Assembly (NCBI GenBank): GCA_032433765.1
Contig: JAVIAB010000102.1
Span: forward strand, 12,894,414 to 12,958,413
Direction: 5' to 3'
Length of the DNA stretch: 64,000 nucleotides
Source of the DNA: Megaustenia siamemsis
Lineage: Eukaryota; Mollusca; Gastropoda; Stylommatophora; Ariophantidae
In this document: positions 43,966 to 56,394 of the stretch, in pieces
Numbering within the stretch: the stretch's first letter is position 1
Layout of the letters: each line of letters opens with the position of its first letter
Notes under the pieces: generated by a model
The model's input: only the letters and a program-made list of their open reading frames with translations
Told to the model about the DNA's origin: nothing
Databases searched by the model: none
Position numbers and translations under genes: made by a program

Positions 43966-44094
43966 TATTCTGCCAGCCAATGACCATAGAGAATAGGTGG
44001 TCTCCCGTATCTTATGCTTACTATAACTAATAACTTCCGGGTAAGAAAAGTCATCAGGATATAGATAGATAAATAGACAAACAGAGAGACATGT

Positions 44095-44265
44095 CATGTC
44101 ATGTTGGCAGGCAATCAAACAGGCAGGCGGGTAGACAGGCAATCAGGCAGGCAGGCAGACAAGCAAGTATGCAAATAAGCAGGCAGACACTCAAATACAG
44201 ACATAGACAGAGACAGACAGACAGAGATGGAGGCAGATATAGACAAACACAGACAGAGACTGATA
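44095..44265. repeat. AGGC/AGAC degenerate tetranucleotide tract
   Basis: AGGCAGGCAGGCAGACAAGC followed by ACAGAGACAGACAGACAGAG. Low complexity. Confidence 0.85.
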
Positions 44266-44369
44266 GATATAACTCCAACAATATAAGACGAGGTGGAAGC
44301 AGCTCATTCAACAATCTCTAGCAGTAAGGATCTTCACAGTTGTTTCTCACTGATACTTTAGTTCATGCA

Positions 44370-47300
44370 GACATGGATAAGAGAACTTTATATGTAGACA
44401 TGGATAAAAAAAATGTATATGTAGACATGGAAAAAAAACAACTTTATATGTAGGCATGAATAAAAAAAAAACTTTATATGTAGACATGGATAAAAGAACT
44501 TGATATGTTGACTTGGATAAGAAAACTTTATATGTAGACCTGGATAAGAGAACTTGATATGTTGACCTGGATAAGAAAATTTTATGTGTAGACTTGGATA
44601 AGAGAACTTGATATGCAGACCTTGATAAGAGAACTTTATATGCAGACCTGGATAAGAGAACTTGATATGCAGACCTGGATAAGAAAAACTGATATGTAGA
44701 ACTCGATAAGAGAACTTGATATGTAAACCTGGATAAGAGAACTTGATATGTAGACCTGGATAAGAGAACTTGATATGTAGAACTAGATAAGAGAACTTGA
44801 TATGTAGAACTGGATAAGACAACTTTATATGAAGAACTGGATAAGAAAACTTGATGTGTAGACCTGGATAAGAGAACTTGATATGTAAACCTGGATAAGA
44901 GAACTTGATATGCAGACCTGGATAAGAGAACTTGATATGCAGACCTGGATAAGAGAACTTGATATGCAGACCTGGATAAGAGAACTTGATATGTAGACCT
45001 TGATAAGAGAACTTGATATGCAGACCTGGATAAGAGAACTTGACATGCAGATCTGGATAAGAGAACTTGATATGCAGACCTGGATAAAAGAACTTGATAT
45101 GTAAACCTGGATAAGAGAACTTGATATGTAGACCTGGATAAGGAAACTTGATATGCAGACCTGGATAAGAGAACTTGATATGCAGACCTGGATAAGAGAA
45201 CTTGATATGTAGACCTTGATAAGAGAACTTGATATGTAAACCTGGATAAGAGAACTTGATATGTAGACCTGGATAAGGAAACTTGATATGCAGACCTGGA
45301 TAAGAGAACTTGATATGTTAACCTGGATAAGAGAACTTGATATGTAGACCTGGATAAGAGAACTTGATATGTAGAACTAGATAAGAGAACTTGATATGTA
45401 GAACTGGATAAGAGAACTTTATATCAAGAACTGGATAAGAAAACTTGATGTGTAGACCTGGATAAGAGAACTTGATATGTAAACCTGGATAAGAGAACTT
45501 GATATGCAGACCTGGATAAGAGAACTTGATATGCAGACCTGGATAAGAGAACTTGATATGCAGACCTGGATAAGAAAACTTGATATGCAGACTTGGATAA
45601 GAGAACTTGATATGTAAACCTGGATAAGAGAACTTGATATGTAGACCTGGATAAGAGAACTTGATATATAGACCTGAATGAGAAATCTCTATATGTAGAC
45701 CTGGATAAGAGAACTTGGTATGCAGACCTGGAAAAGAAAAACTGATATGTAGAACTGGATAAGAGAACTTGATATGTAAACCTGGATAAGAGAACTTGAT
45801 ATGTAGACCTGGATAGGAGAACTTGATATGTAGAACTAGATAAGAGAACTTGATATGTAGAACTGGATAAGAGAACTTTATATGTAAACATGGATAAGAG
45901 AACTTGATATGCAGACCTGGATAAGAGAACTTGATATGCAGACCTTGATAAGAGAACTTGATATGCAGACCTGGATAAGAGAACTTGATATGCAGATCTG
46001 GATAAGAGAACTTGATATGCAGACTTGGATAAGAGAACTTGATATGTTGACCTGGATAAGAGAACTTGATATGTAGAACTAGATAATAAAAACTTGATAT
46101 GTAAACCTGGATAAGAGAACTTGATATGTAGACCTGGATAAGGAAACATAATATGCAGACCTGGATAAGAAAACTGGATATGTAGACCTGGATAAGAGAG
46201 CTTGATATGTAAACCTGGATAAGGAAACATGATATACAGACCTGGATAAGAAAACTGGATATGTAGACCTGGATAAGAGAACTTGATATGTAAACCTGGA
46301 TAAAAAACGTTATATGTAGAACTGGATAAGAAAACTTTATATGTAGAACTGGATAAGAAAACTTTATATGTAGACCTTGATAAAATAAAAAAGCTGGATA
46401 TGTAGACCTTGATAATAAAACTTGTTATGTAGACCTTGATAAAAAAAACTTGATATGTAGACCTGGATAAATAAAAAAAAACTTGATATGTAGACCTTGA
46501 TAAAAAAAAAAAAACTTGATATGTAGACCTTGATAAAAAAAAAACTTGATATGTAGACCTTGATAAAAAAACTTGATATGTAGACCTTGATAAAAAAAAA
46601 CGTGATATGTAGACCTTGATTTTAAAAAACTGGATATATAGACCTGGATAAAAAAAAACTGGATATGTAGACCTTAATATGGAAACTTGACATGTAGACC
46701 TGGATAAGGAAACTGGATATGTAGACCTTGATAAAAAAAACTTGATATATAGACCTTGATTTTTAAAAAAAACTGTATATATATAGACCTTGATAAAAAA
46801 AAAAAAACTTGATATGTAGACCTTGATAAAAAAACTTGATATGTAGACCTTTGTAAAAAAAAAAACTGAATATATAGACCTGGATAAAAAAACTGGATAT
46901 GTATACCTTAATATGGAAACTTGGTATGTAGACCTGGATAAGGAAACTGGTATATGTAGACCTTAATAAGAAAACTTGATATGTAAACCTGGGGTAAGAA
47001 AGCTGGATATGTAAACCTGGGGTAAGAAAACTGGATATGTAAACCTGGGGTAAGAAAACTGGATATGTAAACCTTGATAAAAAAACGGATATGTAAATAT
47101 GGATAAGAGAACTTGATATGTGGACCTGGATAAGAGAACTTGATATGTGGACCTGGATAAGAGAACTTGATATACAATCCTATATAAGATAACTTTATAT
47201 GCAGATCTATATAAGAAAACGTGATATGAAAATCTGCATTAAAAAAAAAAACTTAATATAATGACCTGGATAAGAAAACTTGATATGCAGACCTGGATAA

Positions 47301-50178
47301 TAAAGCTTGATATGCAGACCTGGATAAAAAAAAACTTTATATGTAGACCTGGATAAGAGAACTTGATATGTAGTCCTGGGTAAGAGAACTTGATATGTAG
47401 ACCTGGATAAGAGAACTTGATATGCAGACCTGGATAAGAGAATTTGATATGCAGACCTTGATAAGAGAACTTGATATGCAGACCTAGATAAGAAAACTTG
47501 ATATGCAGACTTAGATAACAGAACTTGATATGCAGACCTGGATAAGAGAACTTGATATGTAGACCTGGATAAGAAAACTTGATATGCAGACCTGGATAAG
47601 AAAACTTAATATGCAGACCTGGATAAGAAAACTTGATATGCAGACTTAGATAAGAGAACTTGATATGCAGACCTGGATAAGAGAACTTGATATGTAGACC
47701 TGGATAAGAGAACTTGATATATAGACCTGAATGAGAAATCTCTATATGTAGACCTGGATAAGAGAACTTGGTATGCAGACCTGGATAAGAAAAACTGATA
47801 TGTAGAACTGGATAAGAGAACTTGATATGTAAACCTGGATAAGAGAACTTGATATGTAGACCTGGATAGGAGAACTTGATATGTAGAACTAGATAAGAGA
47901 ACTTGATATGTAGAACTGGATAAGAGAACTTTATATGAAGAACTGGATAAGAAAACTTGATGTGTAGACCTGGATAAGAGAACTTGATATGTAAACCTGG
48001 ATAAGAGAACTTGATATGCAGACCTGGATAAGAGAACTTGATATGCAGACCTGGATAAGAGAACTTGATATGCAGACCTGGATAAGAAAACTTGATATGC
48101 AGACCTGGATAAGAGAACTTGATATGTAAACCTGGATAAGAGAACTTGATATGCAGACCTGGATAAGAGAACTTGATATGCAGACCTTGATAAGAGAACT
48201 TGATATGCAGACCTGGATAAGAGAACTTGATATGCAGATCTGGATAAGAGAACTTGATATGCAGACTTGGATAAGAGAACTTGATATGTTGACCTGGATA
48301 AGAGAACTTGATATGTAGAACTAGATAATAAAACTTGATATGTAAACCTGGATAAGAGAACTTGATATGTAGACCTGGATAAGGAAACATAATATGCAGA
48401 CCTGGATAAGAAAACTGGATATGTAGACCTGGATAAGAGAGCTTGATATGTAAACCTGGATAAGGAAACATGATATACAGACCTGGATAAGAAAACTGGA
48501 TATGTAGACCTGGATAAGAGAACTTGATATGTAAACCTGGATAAAAAAACGTTATATGTAGAACTGGATAAGAAAACTTTATATGTAGAACTGGATAAGA
48601 AAACTTTATATGTAGACCTTGATAAAAAAAAAAGCTGGATATGTAGACCTTGATAATAAAACTTGTTATGTAGACCTTGATAAAAAAAACTTGATATGTA
48701 GACCTTGATAAATAAAAAAAAACTTGATATGTAGACCTTGATAAAAAAAAAAAACTTGATATGTAGACCTTGATAAAAAAAACTTGATATGTAGACCTTG
48801 ATAAATAAAACTTGATATGTAGACCTTGATAAAAAAAAACGTGATATGTAGACCTTGATTTTAAAAAACTGGATATATAGACCTGGATAAAAAAAACTGG
48901 ATATGTAGACCTTAATATGGAAACTTGACATGTAGACCTGGATAAGGAAACTGGATATGTAGACCTTGATAAAAAAAACTTGATATATAGACCTTGATTT
49001 TTAAAAAAAACTGTATATATAAAGACCTTGATAAAAAAAAAAAAAACTTGATATGTAGACCTTGATAAAAAAAACTTGATATGTAGACCTTTGTAAAAAA
49101 AAAAACTGAATATATAGACCTGGATAAAAAAACTGGATATGTATACCTTAATATGGAAACTTGGTATGTAGACCTGGATAAGGAAACTGGTATATGTAGA
49201 CCTTAATAAGAAAACTTGATATGTAAACCTGGGGTAAGAAAGCTGGATATGTAAACCTGGGGTAAGAAAACTGGATATGTAAACCTGGGGTAAGAAAACT
49301 GGATATGTAAACCTTGATAAAAAAACGGATATGTAAATATGGATAAGAGAACTTGATATGTGGACCTGGATAAGAGAACTTGATATGTGGACCTGGATAA
49401 GAGAACTTGATATACAATCCTATATAAGATAACTTTATATGCAGATCTATATAAGAAAACGTGATATGAAAATCTGCATTAAAAAAAAAACTTAATATAA
49501 TGACCTGGATAAGAAAACTTGATATGCAGACCTGGATAATAAAGCTTGATATGCAGACCTGGATAAAAAAAACTTTATATGTAGACCTGGATAAGAGAAC
49601 TTGATATGCAGACCGGGATAAGAGAACTTGATATGTAGTCCTGGATAAGAGAACTTGATATGTAGTCCTGGATAAGAGAGCTTGATATGTAGACCTGGAT
49701 AAGAAAACTTGATATGCAGACCTGGATAAGAGAACTTGATATGTAGACCTGGATAAGAGAACTTGATATGTAGTCCTGGATAAGAGAACTTGATATGTAG
49801 ACCTGGATAAGAGAACTTGATATGCAGACCTGGATAAGAGAATTTGATATGCAGACCTTGATAAGAGAACTTGATATGCAGACCTAGATAAGAAAACTTG
49901 ATATGCAGACTTAGATAACAGAACTTGATATGCAGACCTGGATAAGAGAACTTGATATGTAGACCTGGATAAGAAAACTTGATATGCAGACCTGGATAAG
50001 AAAACTTAATATGCAGACCTGGATAAGAAAACTTGATATGCAGACTTAGATAAGAGAACTTGATATGCAGACCTGGATAAGAAAACTTGATATGTAAACC
50101 TGGATAAGAAAACTTGATATGCAGACCTGGATATGAAAACTTAATATGCAGACCTGGAAAAGAGAACTTGATATGCAT
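44370..50178. repeat. 27-bp minisatellite array of 5.8 kb with higher-order duplications
   Basis: About 210 units with GACCTGGATAAGAGAACTTG then ATATGTA or ATATGCA. A central zone (46300-47260) is A-rich and divergent (GACCTTGATAAAAAAAA). Blocks 45.9-47.7 kb and 48.14-50.1 kb are nearly identical, offset by about 2240 bp and then about 2400 bp after an extra 160 bp near 49.6-49.76 kb. The 27-bp period is divisible by three, so minus-strand frames up to 441 codons (HIKFSYPGL or YQVLLSRST repeats) arise in all phases and should not be called genes. Confidence 0.97.
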
Positions 50179-50467
50179 ATTCTTTCATACTTGCAACAAA
50201 AATGTTTTTAGGATGATAACTAAAATACCACTTTTGGATTAAAGCAACCAGCTGTGGTATGTGCATTTTTTTGTGTGTGCGTCAGTTGCAGGAAACGGAT
50301 GAATACCTATGGGGCTCGCCGAAGTGCTGGTTGGTCGGTCGACTCTTGTAATCAGTTAAATATATCTTCTGTCCCAAAACACGTTCTCGGAAATGGATGT
50401 GTTTTATGGTCTGTCATTTTTATTAAAGCGACCAGCCATGGTATGTGCATTTTTTTGCTTCAGTTGC

Positions 50468-50714
50468 AGGATAGCTCAGTGGCTAGTGAACTGGACTACA
50501 AAGGACAAGAGGTAGGGTTCGATCCCAACTGACGGCTTCCGGGTTCACCCAACCTTTAATGGGTACCGGATTTTTTTCTGGGAAAGTAAAGTGGCACGGG
50601 CGTAATACCGACCACATTACTCCAAAAATCGTGAGCCCGAAGGTCTGTAAAATGTATGGTCACTAACACCATATTCCTTATACGCCACTTGGCGTGACGG
50701 GGGCACTTTACTTT
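50468..50714 (+). mobile_element. SINE-A forward copy
   Basis: Lacks the first few bases of the head but keeps the A box (TAGCTCAGTGG) and B box (GGGTTCGATCCC). The 3' stem-loop ACGCC-acTT-GGCGT is intact, ending GGGGGCACTTTACTTTT. A short CA/CG repeat follows (50724-50784). Confidence 0.92.
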
Positions 50715-50748
50715 TATATAAATACACACACACACACACACGCACGCC

Positions 50749-50780
<32 letters not shown>

Positions 50781-50790
50781 CACATATATT

Positions 50791-51194
50791 ATTTGCTTTA
50801 AATAGAAACCAAGAAACAAGTAGGACAACTTTATTAATACATACAAAGCGTACTTTCCGGAATTAGACCAACAGGTTTACGGAAACTCACGAAGCAAATC
50901 GCCGAAGTGACTGCTGAACTTTGACATTTTATAGTAGTCGAGTGACTAAATCGGACGAGGCGTGCACGAGTTAAATGTTAATGAGTGCTTTCCATGAAAG
51001 AGTTGCGTATTTTGTTGTCTGCAGATAACAAGTTCTTATTTGTATTATTAGTTAAATATTCTCTTGTTATCTCCCTGCTTATAGTTCTGGATATCTTTGA
51101 ATTTATATATATCGTCTCTCTCCATTTTCCTCTCTCTCTTTCTCCCTGCAGTGCCCATACGTTCTCTCTCTCTTTCACACACACACACAGACAT
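50791..51194. other. Unassigned stretch with CT/CA patch
   Basis: No family match. Pyrimidine-rich at 51115-51170 then a short CA run (51177-51187) that abuts a reversed LINE-alpha end. Confidence 0.4.
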
Positions 51195-51285
51195 AGACTC
51201 TTCATCATCAGGTGCCACGCCTGTTGGCGTAGGCGATCATCTCTCTGCACATCACTCGGTCTTTCATGCATATCGTAATTTCAGT
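51195..51285 (-). pseudogene. LINE-alpha 3' tip
   Basis: TTCATCATCAGGTGCCACGC then CTGTTGGCGTAGGCGATCAT: antisense of the LINE-alpha 3' end with its GATGATGAA tail, diverged. Confidence 0.65.
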
Positions 51286-51299
51286 CTGTGATATTTTAT

Positions 51300-51580
51300 T
51301 AAAAAGGCAGCTCCTAAAAAACATCAGAAAGAAACTATCAACATTTTTTTCCCAGCCTAATCATGTGAAGAGTAAAGCTGGAATATTTGGTTACAACTGG
51401 AAAAATATAGGGAACGAGAGATCGCGGACAACAAAGAGAGAAAATACTAGATAGCTTGGTGTCATGGCATAGAAAATAGTCAACAAAAGAATTGATATGA
51501 TGCACAGTGGATAGAAGATTGTGGAAGGACTTGATCGCCTACGCCAACCAGTATGGCACATGATGATGATGATGATGATT
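51300..51580 (+). pseudogene. LINE-alpha (subtype 2) 3' end
   Basis: Reads LLKNIRKKLSTFFSQPNHVK-like, then the LEYLVTTGKI region, ending GATCGCCTACGCCAACC and GATGATGATGATGATG. Same subtype as 3828-4283 and 14756-14970. With the element at 51195-51285 it forms a head-to-head pair of related ends. Confidence 0.8.
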
Positions 51581-51708
51581 TTTTAGTAAGCCAGTAAAAC
51601 AAGTTGTTCAATATTTGTTTCTATTGATTTTCCTCTGCTCCTCATTCCATTCATTCTGCCTGTTCTTATAGTATTCTCAATGCCATATTTTGACATCACA
51701 CACATATA

Positions 51709-52868
51709 TATATAGGGAATAATAGAACAAAGAAGTATGTGTTAGCTTCTCGGAAAAATTGACAGACAAACAACAATAGAAAAAACGAAGAACAATATAT
51801 GGTCCGAAGTGGGATCGAACCCGTACTCAGTGGCACCGCGCCTTGCCACGAGAAGCCGAACGCTTGGTACACTGCCACGCAGCCAACTAAAAAATTGGCT
51901 ATTGCAGTAGTGTCTTCCACGAAAGGCGATCTCAATGACTATAGCATAGGGTAACGATCACAGACCGGAAATAAATTGTATATTTGTACTTTCCTATTAA
52001 TGCAAGTATCTCCCAGTAGGGCTGAATACTTGTGTTGTAGACAAACATTTATTGGACGAAACAGCACGAATAGTAGTTCCCAGTGGTTATATACTGGGTA
52101 CAAATAATAATACAATAAATATTATTACATGGGGAACTTCCAAGGCGATAATAGGGAATAATAGAACAAAGAAGTATGTGTTAGCTTCTCGGAAAAATTG
52201 ACAGACAAACAACAATAGAAAAAAACGAAGAACAATATATGGTCCGAAGTGGGATCGAACCCGTACTCAGTGGCACCGCGCCTTGCCACGAGAAGCCGAA
52301 CGCTTGGTACACTGCCACGCAGCCAACTAAAAAATTGGCTATTGCAGTAGTGTCTTCCACGAAAGGCGATCTCAATGACTATAGCATAGGGTAACGATCA
52401 CAGACCGGAAATAAATTGTATATTTGTACTTTCCTATTAATGCAAGTATCTCCCAGTAGGGCTGAATACTTGTGTTGTAGACAAACATTTATTGGACGAA
52501 ACAGCACGAATAGTAGTTCCCAGTGGTTATATACTGGGTACAAATAATAATACAATAAATATTATTATATGGGGAACTTCCAAGGCGATAATAGGGAATA
52601 ATAGAACAAAGAAGTATGTGTTAGCTTCTCGGAAAAATTGACAGACAAACAACAATAGAAAAAAACGAAGAACAATATATGGTCCGAAGTGGGATCGAAC
52701 CCGTACTCAGTGGCACCGCGCCTTGCCACGAGAAGCCGAACGCTTGGTACACTGCCACGCAGCCAACTAAAAAATTGGCTATTGCAGTAGTGTCTTCCAC
52801 GAAAGGCGATCTCAATGACTATAGCATAGGGTAACGATCACAGACCGGAAATAAATTGTATATTTGTA
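51709..52868 (-). repeat. 440-bp tandem triplication carrying a tRNA-headed SINE-E
   Basis: Units start at 51709, 52149 and 52589 (AATAGGGAATAATAGAACAA); the third stops after about 280 bp. Copies differ by only a few bases, for example five versus six A before CGAAG and ATTACATG versus ATTATATG, so the event is recent. Each unit carries on minus GCGTGGCAGTGTACCAAGCG (A box) and GGGTTCGATCCCAC (B box; first copy antisense at 51812-51823), spaced as in a tRNA. The identical 64-codon frames are artefacts of this head. Confidence 0.92.
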
Positions 52869-53485
52869 TATATAGCTTGTTTTTTTTTTTACCTTATGAT
52901 GCAGATGATATTTTTTGTTTCTCCTGGTCTTTTCAAACACCCATCAATTGTAAATCTATCTAGCACTTACAACATACACCATTCTCATTGACCAATGCAA
53001 CTCATTCCTACAATTGTTAATACAACATTTCGCGTTTCTGTATGATCTCCAACATAGCGTGTTGTGCAGTTCCTTCACAAATTCGTGCCCACAGAGTTTA
53101 TTAAGTATCTCGAAAACTTTTTGATGAATATCTGTAATTCTTTTTTTTATATATATTATTTTTTCACCGACCTTCAGTCTGATATTTTTGCCTTACTGTC
53201 GTGCATTTAGGAAATATTTTTACTTATTTGAGGTATATAAAAATATTATTTTCTTGCTTGTCCTAAATTTTAGGATTTTACAATACCCACATTTGTTGTA
53301 ATCAACTCACCAATTAAAAAGGCAAATTTCACGTGCACACCACAATCTTAGCACCGTTTCGCACTCTTAACATGTAAGACGCTCGCCACTCCGAGGTTTT
53401 GATTTGTCATTTCATTTCCGGTTTCTTGTTAAATTGGTCCAGAGGCGTATTTGACAAAATATTTACTATTAATGAATATTCCAAG
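52869..53485. other. Unassigned stretch
   Basis: AT-rich, about 600 bp. The segment near 53085-53170 (CACAGAGTTTATTAAG, TTTTTCACCGACCTTCAG) resembles, in reverse, sequence near 56170-56290 (GAAGGTCGGTGAAAAAATAA, CATCAAACAGTTTCTGAGA), so an unnamed dispersed repeat is likely present. Confidence 0.5.
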
Positions 53486-55410
53486 AATGATAACGACCAT
53501 CGAAATGAAATGTGTCAGAAGAATGACAGGAAACAGCTTAAGGGACAGAGTAAGAAACACCGACCTGAGGAAGAAACTCGAAATTGAACCAGCCATCGAA
53601 TACATAAAGAAACAACAGATATGACTTTTGCTGATGATATTCTGGTATATCGACAGGGAAGAGACAGACGGGGAATCGCCTCCACAATGCAAGACGAACT
53701 CGATCGCATTTCTTCCTGGTGTGGGGTTTCAGGTGCCGTGGTTAATCCTAATAAAGCATCAGTTTCATGGTTCTCCCTTAACAATCATATCGTTAATACG
53801 ACCACACCGGTAGTACGAATGGGAGCTGATGAGGTGACCAGGGACAAGTTGATGACATACCTCGGAGTTAAGTTTAATCGCAGTCTGTGTTTTCGGGACC
53901 ACGTCGACCATGTGATAACAAAATCCCGCAAAGGATTAGCCGCCTTGAAGGTCATGGCAGCTGCCAACATCGAGCAGAGGTTACTTACTCTTCTGTTCCA
54001 GGGATTAGTCCTCGCACCAATCGAGTATGCCCTGGTAATTCTTACTGTCAGTACGACTCAAATTGATAGGCTGGAGAAAATACAAAATGAAGCCATGCGC
54101 ATTATCTTGGATGTACAAGGGACACTCCCTGTGTAGCAATGAGGTATCTACTTGACTTTCCAACCATGGATGACAGAATCAAGTTCTGGAGAGCAAAAGC
54201 ATACCTGAAGATTAGTACAGATAAAGAGCATCCATTGCACCACGTGCTCAACACAGGGAAAGTGCCAGGCTAAAAAGAGGCAAATCATGGGTGGGCCGAG
54301 CAGAAGATGTCATCAAACAGGTCTGTGGGCGTACCAATATCAGCGTTGGTGAGGAGTGGATACCGGTGCCTACGTCGTACAAGGGGACTTTCTCATGTAT
54401 TGTCACACTCGACAGGAAAAGTAGGGAACAGAAACCGGTCGTGGTTAATGCTGAGGTCAACGGTCTCATCTGCGATAATACCGATGAGAAAGACGCAGTC
54501 ATCTATACAGACGGATCTGTAAGACGACACCAAAGAAGTGCATGTGCATTTACAGCACGCTCGGCAGGCAGAATAGTCAAAGAAGACAGTGGTGCATACG
54601 TCATGACCACGAGTAGCATGACAATGGAGGTGATGGCAGTGACCAAGGCATTCAAATGGTTAGAGTCACAAGACTACATCCACGCATGTATACTGAGTGA
54701 TTCGATGAGCATGATAAAAAAAGTGGAGGCGGGCTCTGTACGCATGCAATGGGTAGAGTCGTTGCAGAAATCCAAAATACGTAAGGTCACATCTGTCTTT
54801 GTCCCTAGACATGCGGGAGTACGGGGAAATGAAAGAGCGGACAGGTTGGCTAGCTGTGCTGTCGCTGAGGACGGGCAACCAATGGATCGGGCGGACATCA
54901 TCAATGCCCTCCGAGATGTGGGAAGAGCACAGGACTTCGACAAACACAGATCCACGTCACTTCTTCGGATGATGGAAATGAGAGTTAAGATGGGCACAGC
55001 CAGACATGAGAAACTTAGTGGCCGTATAAGAAGACTTATCAACCAACATAGAACTAGAGTCATCAGTCGCTGAACACTGCGGGAATTGCTGAGGAGGGGA
55101 TCTGAGCACACGTGGACATGTTCGAAGTGCAGTGATGATGACCAGCAAATAACTTAATAAATAAATAACAACAGAAAAATTGGTTCGGCCACATAACAAG
55201 ACAAAAAGAACTAACAATGACTCAAAGAGCCATAAACAAACGCTACGAAAACGCCAGATTACGAGGAAGACCGAGAAATAGATGGATAAAGGGAATACTA
55301 GAGTCACTAGGAGGGATAACACCAGAAGAGGCCAACAGAATAGCAAAGAATCGCAGATTGTATCTCCCCTCGACGCCAACGGCAATGGAGGAAAGATAGA
55401 AGAAGAAGAA
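53486..55410 (+). pseudogene. LINE-beta 3' fragment split by an I-like element
   Basis: Left part 53486-53618 reads EMKCVRRMTGNSLRDRVRNT then DLRKKLEIEPAIEYIKKQQ. Right part 55175-55410 resumes at KNWFGHITRQKELTMTQRAI, RLRGRPRNRWIKGILESLGG and RRLYLPSTPTAMEER with a GAAGAAGAAG tail. It keeps Trp in the GRPRNRW block where the copy at 34513-35625 has a stop. Joining the parts gives colinear LINE-beta sequence. Confidence 0.9.
53619..55166 (+). pseudogene. I/Jockey-type non-LTR retrotransposon, RT C-terminus plus RNase H
   Basis: 5'-truncated exactly at RT motif C: FADDILVY at 53627. Frame 1 (to 54136) continues with MTYLGVKFNRSLCFRDHVDH and IQNEAMRIILDVQGTLPV. After a frameshift, MRYLLDFPTMDDRIKFWRAK (from 54139); after a second, RLKRGKSWVGRAEDVIKQVC (from about 54271). 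The RNase H domain has its acidic residues in YTDGS, TMEVMAV, SDSMSM and NERAD, with the HAGVRGNERAD block. A TGA at 55071-55073 replaces the Trp of SRWTLREL seen at 17833-18024; the frame would otherwise run to about 55157 with a terminal CSKC. The tail is AATAAATAAATAAC. RNase H in the same polyprotein indicates an I-superfamily-like element. AACAACAG TSD at 53611-53618 and 55167-55174. Confidence 0.93.
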
Positions 55411-55609
55411 TGAATATTCCTGTATATGTGATATTTTGTAAGCTGTTGTGAAGTGACTACTTGATTTTTAAAACCATGAAGAGTTTAAAGTGTAAATTCA
55501 TCACTATGCAAAAGGTAACCTTGTTATTGTACATGCAATTTTGCAAGGAATCTAAAAGGGGTCGGTTATATTACTATTCGAAATCTTACGGTTTGATTCC
55601 GGTATATGG

Positions 55610-55690
55610 GGATAGGCGGCGGGAACAGTTGAAGGCTGTGCATGAAAAGTGTTCCTTGTTGTAGTTTCCTCATATTACAAGTCGCATGTC
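55610..55690 (-). repeat. Element J, third copy
   Basis: GGCGGCGGGAACAGTTGAAG through GTTGTAGTTTCCTCATATTA is the reverse complement of the J landmarks at 5406-5500 and 21276-21370. Confidence 0.6.
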
Positions 55691-55707
55691 TGTGTTAGTC
55701 ATCTCTA

Positions 55708-55986
55708 GTGACTCGGGCAGATGGTGCTCGTAAACCTGGGAGGGTCGACCATCTAAGGGCAGAATCCCCCTACAGAAAAGATCATTTGCTGCCTTGCATG
55801 AAGATTAAGGACAATCAAAGGCTAAGGAAAACAAACCTGAACAAAATGCTGGCTGAAATCAGATGCATTGGGCCACTGGCGCAGAACACAGTGCAACGTT
55901 TTAACAGGTATTCAAGAGGAGTGGATCTAACAGGCTTAAACAGACAGCTGTCTTCGTGCGAGAGCCTGGAGTCCTACTCTGATTGA
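55708..55986 (+). other. Small uncharacterised frame, 92 codons
   Basis: A non-repetitive frame, MTRADGARKPGRVDH to SCESLESYSD, basic in its N-terminal half (RKDHLLPCMKIKDNQRLRKT), with MLAEIRCIGPLAQNTVQRFN in the middle. Its composition is protein-like, unlike the repeat frames around it. I recognise no domain. It lies between element J and unassigned DNA. It could be a retroelement ORF remnant, an exon or chance. Confidence 0.3.
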
Positions 55987-56394
55987 GTCCTGATCGTAGA
56001 GAGAGAGATATTACTATTCAATGTAATACGGATACGCCTTCGGCTTGCATTGTTAGAAAATTAACATAATTTACAGTAAAATCTAATGATTAGAACACGC
56101 GGTTTGATATTTTACTAAAATTATATAACAAAAAACGATTCGTGCAAAATCCTGACTACCTTTGGACTTAAATGTTATAAATTCTGAAGGTCGGTGAAAA
56201 AATAAGATTTAAAAAAGTAAAAGAATTACAGAAATTCATCAAACAGTTTCTGAGACAACTGATCAGCTCTGTGGGCACGAAGTTGTGAACGAACTGTAGT
56301 ATTATCTTCAGCTAAACATATCCTAGTTCTAGATTGATCATCAATTTTGCATCCTGTGACTTTTGCAATATTCTCAACGTGGCTCCTTGGTCTC
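55987..56394. other. Unassigned stretch
   Basis: AT-rich. Shares, in reverse orientation, the GACCTTCAG...TTTTTCACCGA and CAGAGTTTATTAA-type landmarks of 53085-53170. No gene seen. Confidence 0.4.

Noticed and set aside
46908..47177. Assembly artefact as sole explanation for the identical 89-codon frames at 46908 and 49148
   Set aside because: Flanking offsets change from 2240 to 2400 bp because of extra units, so the two blocks are not exact copies; an artefact cannot be fully excluded without reads.
47239..48931. Minus-strand frames of 410 and 441 codons with HIKFSYPGL or YQVLLSRST repeats
   Set aside because: A 27-bp period keeps several phases open; overlapping frames in different phases and no non-repeat domain.
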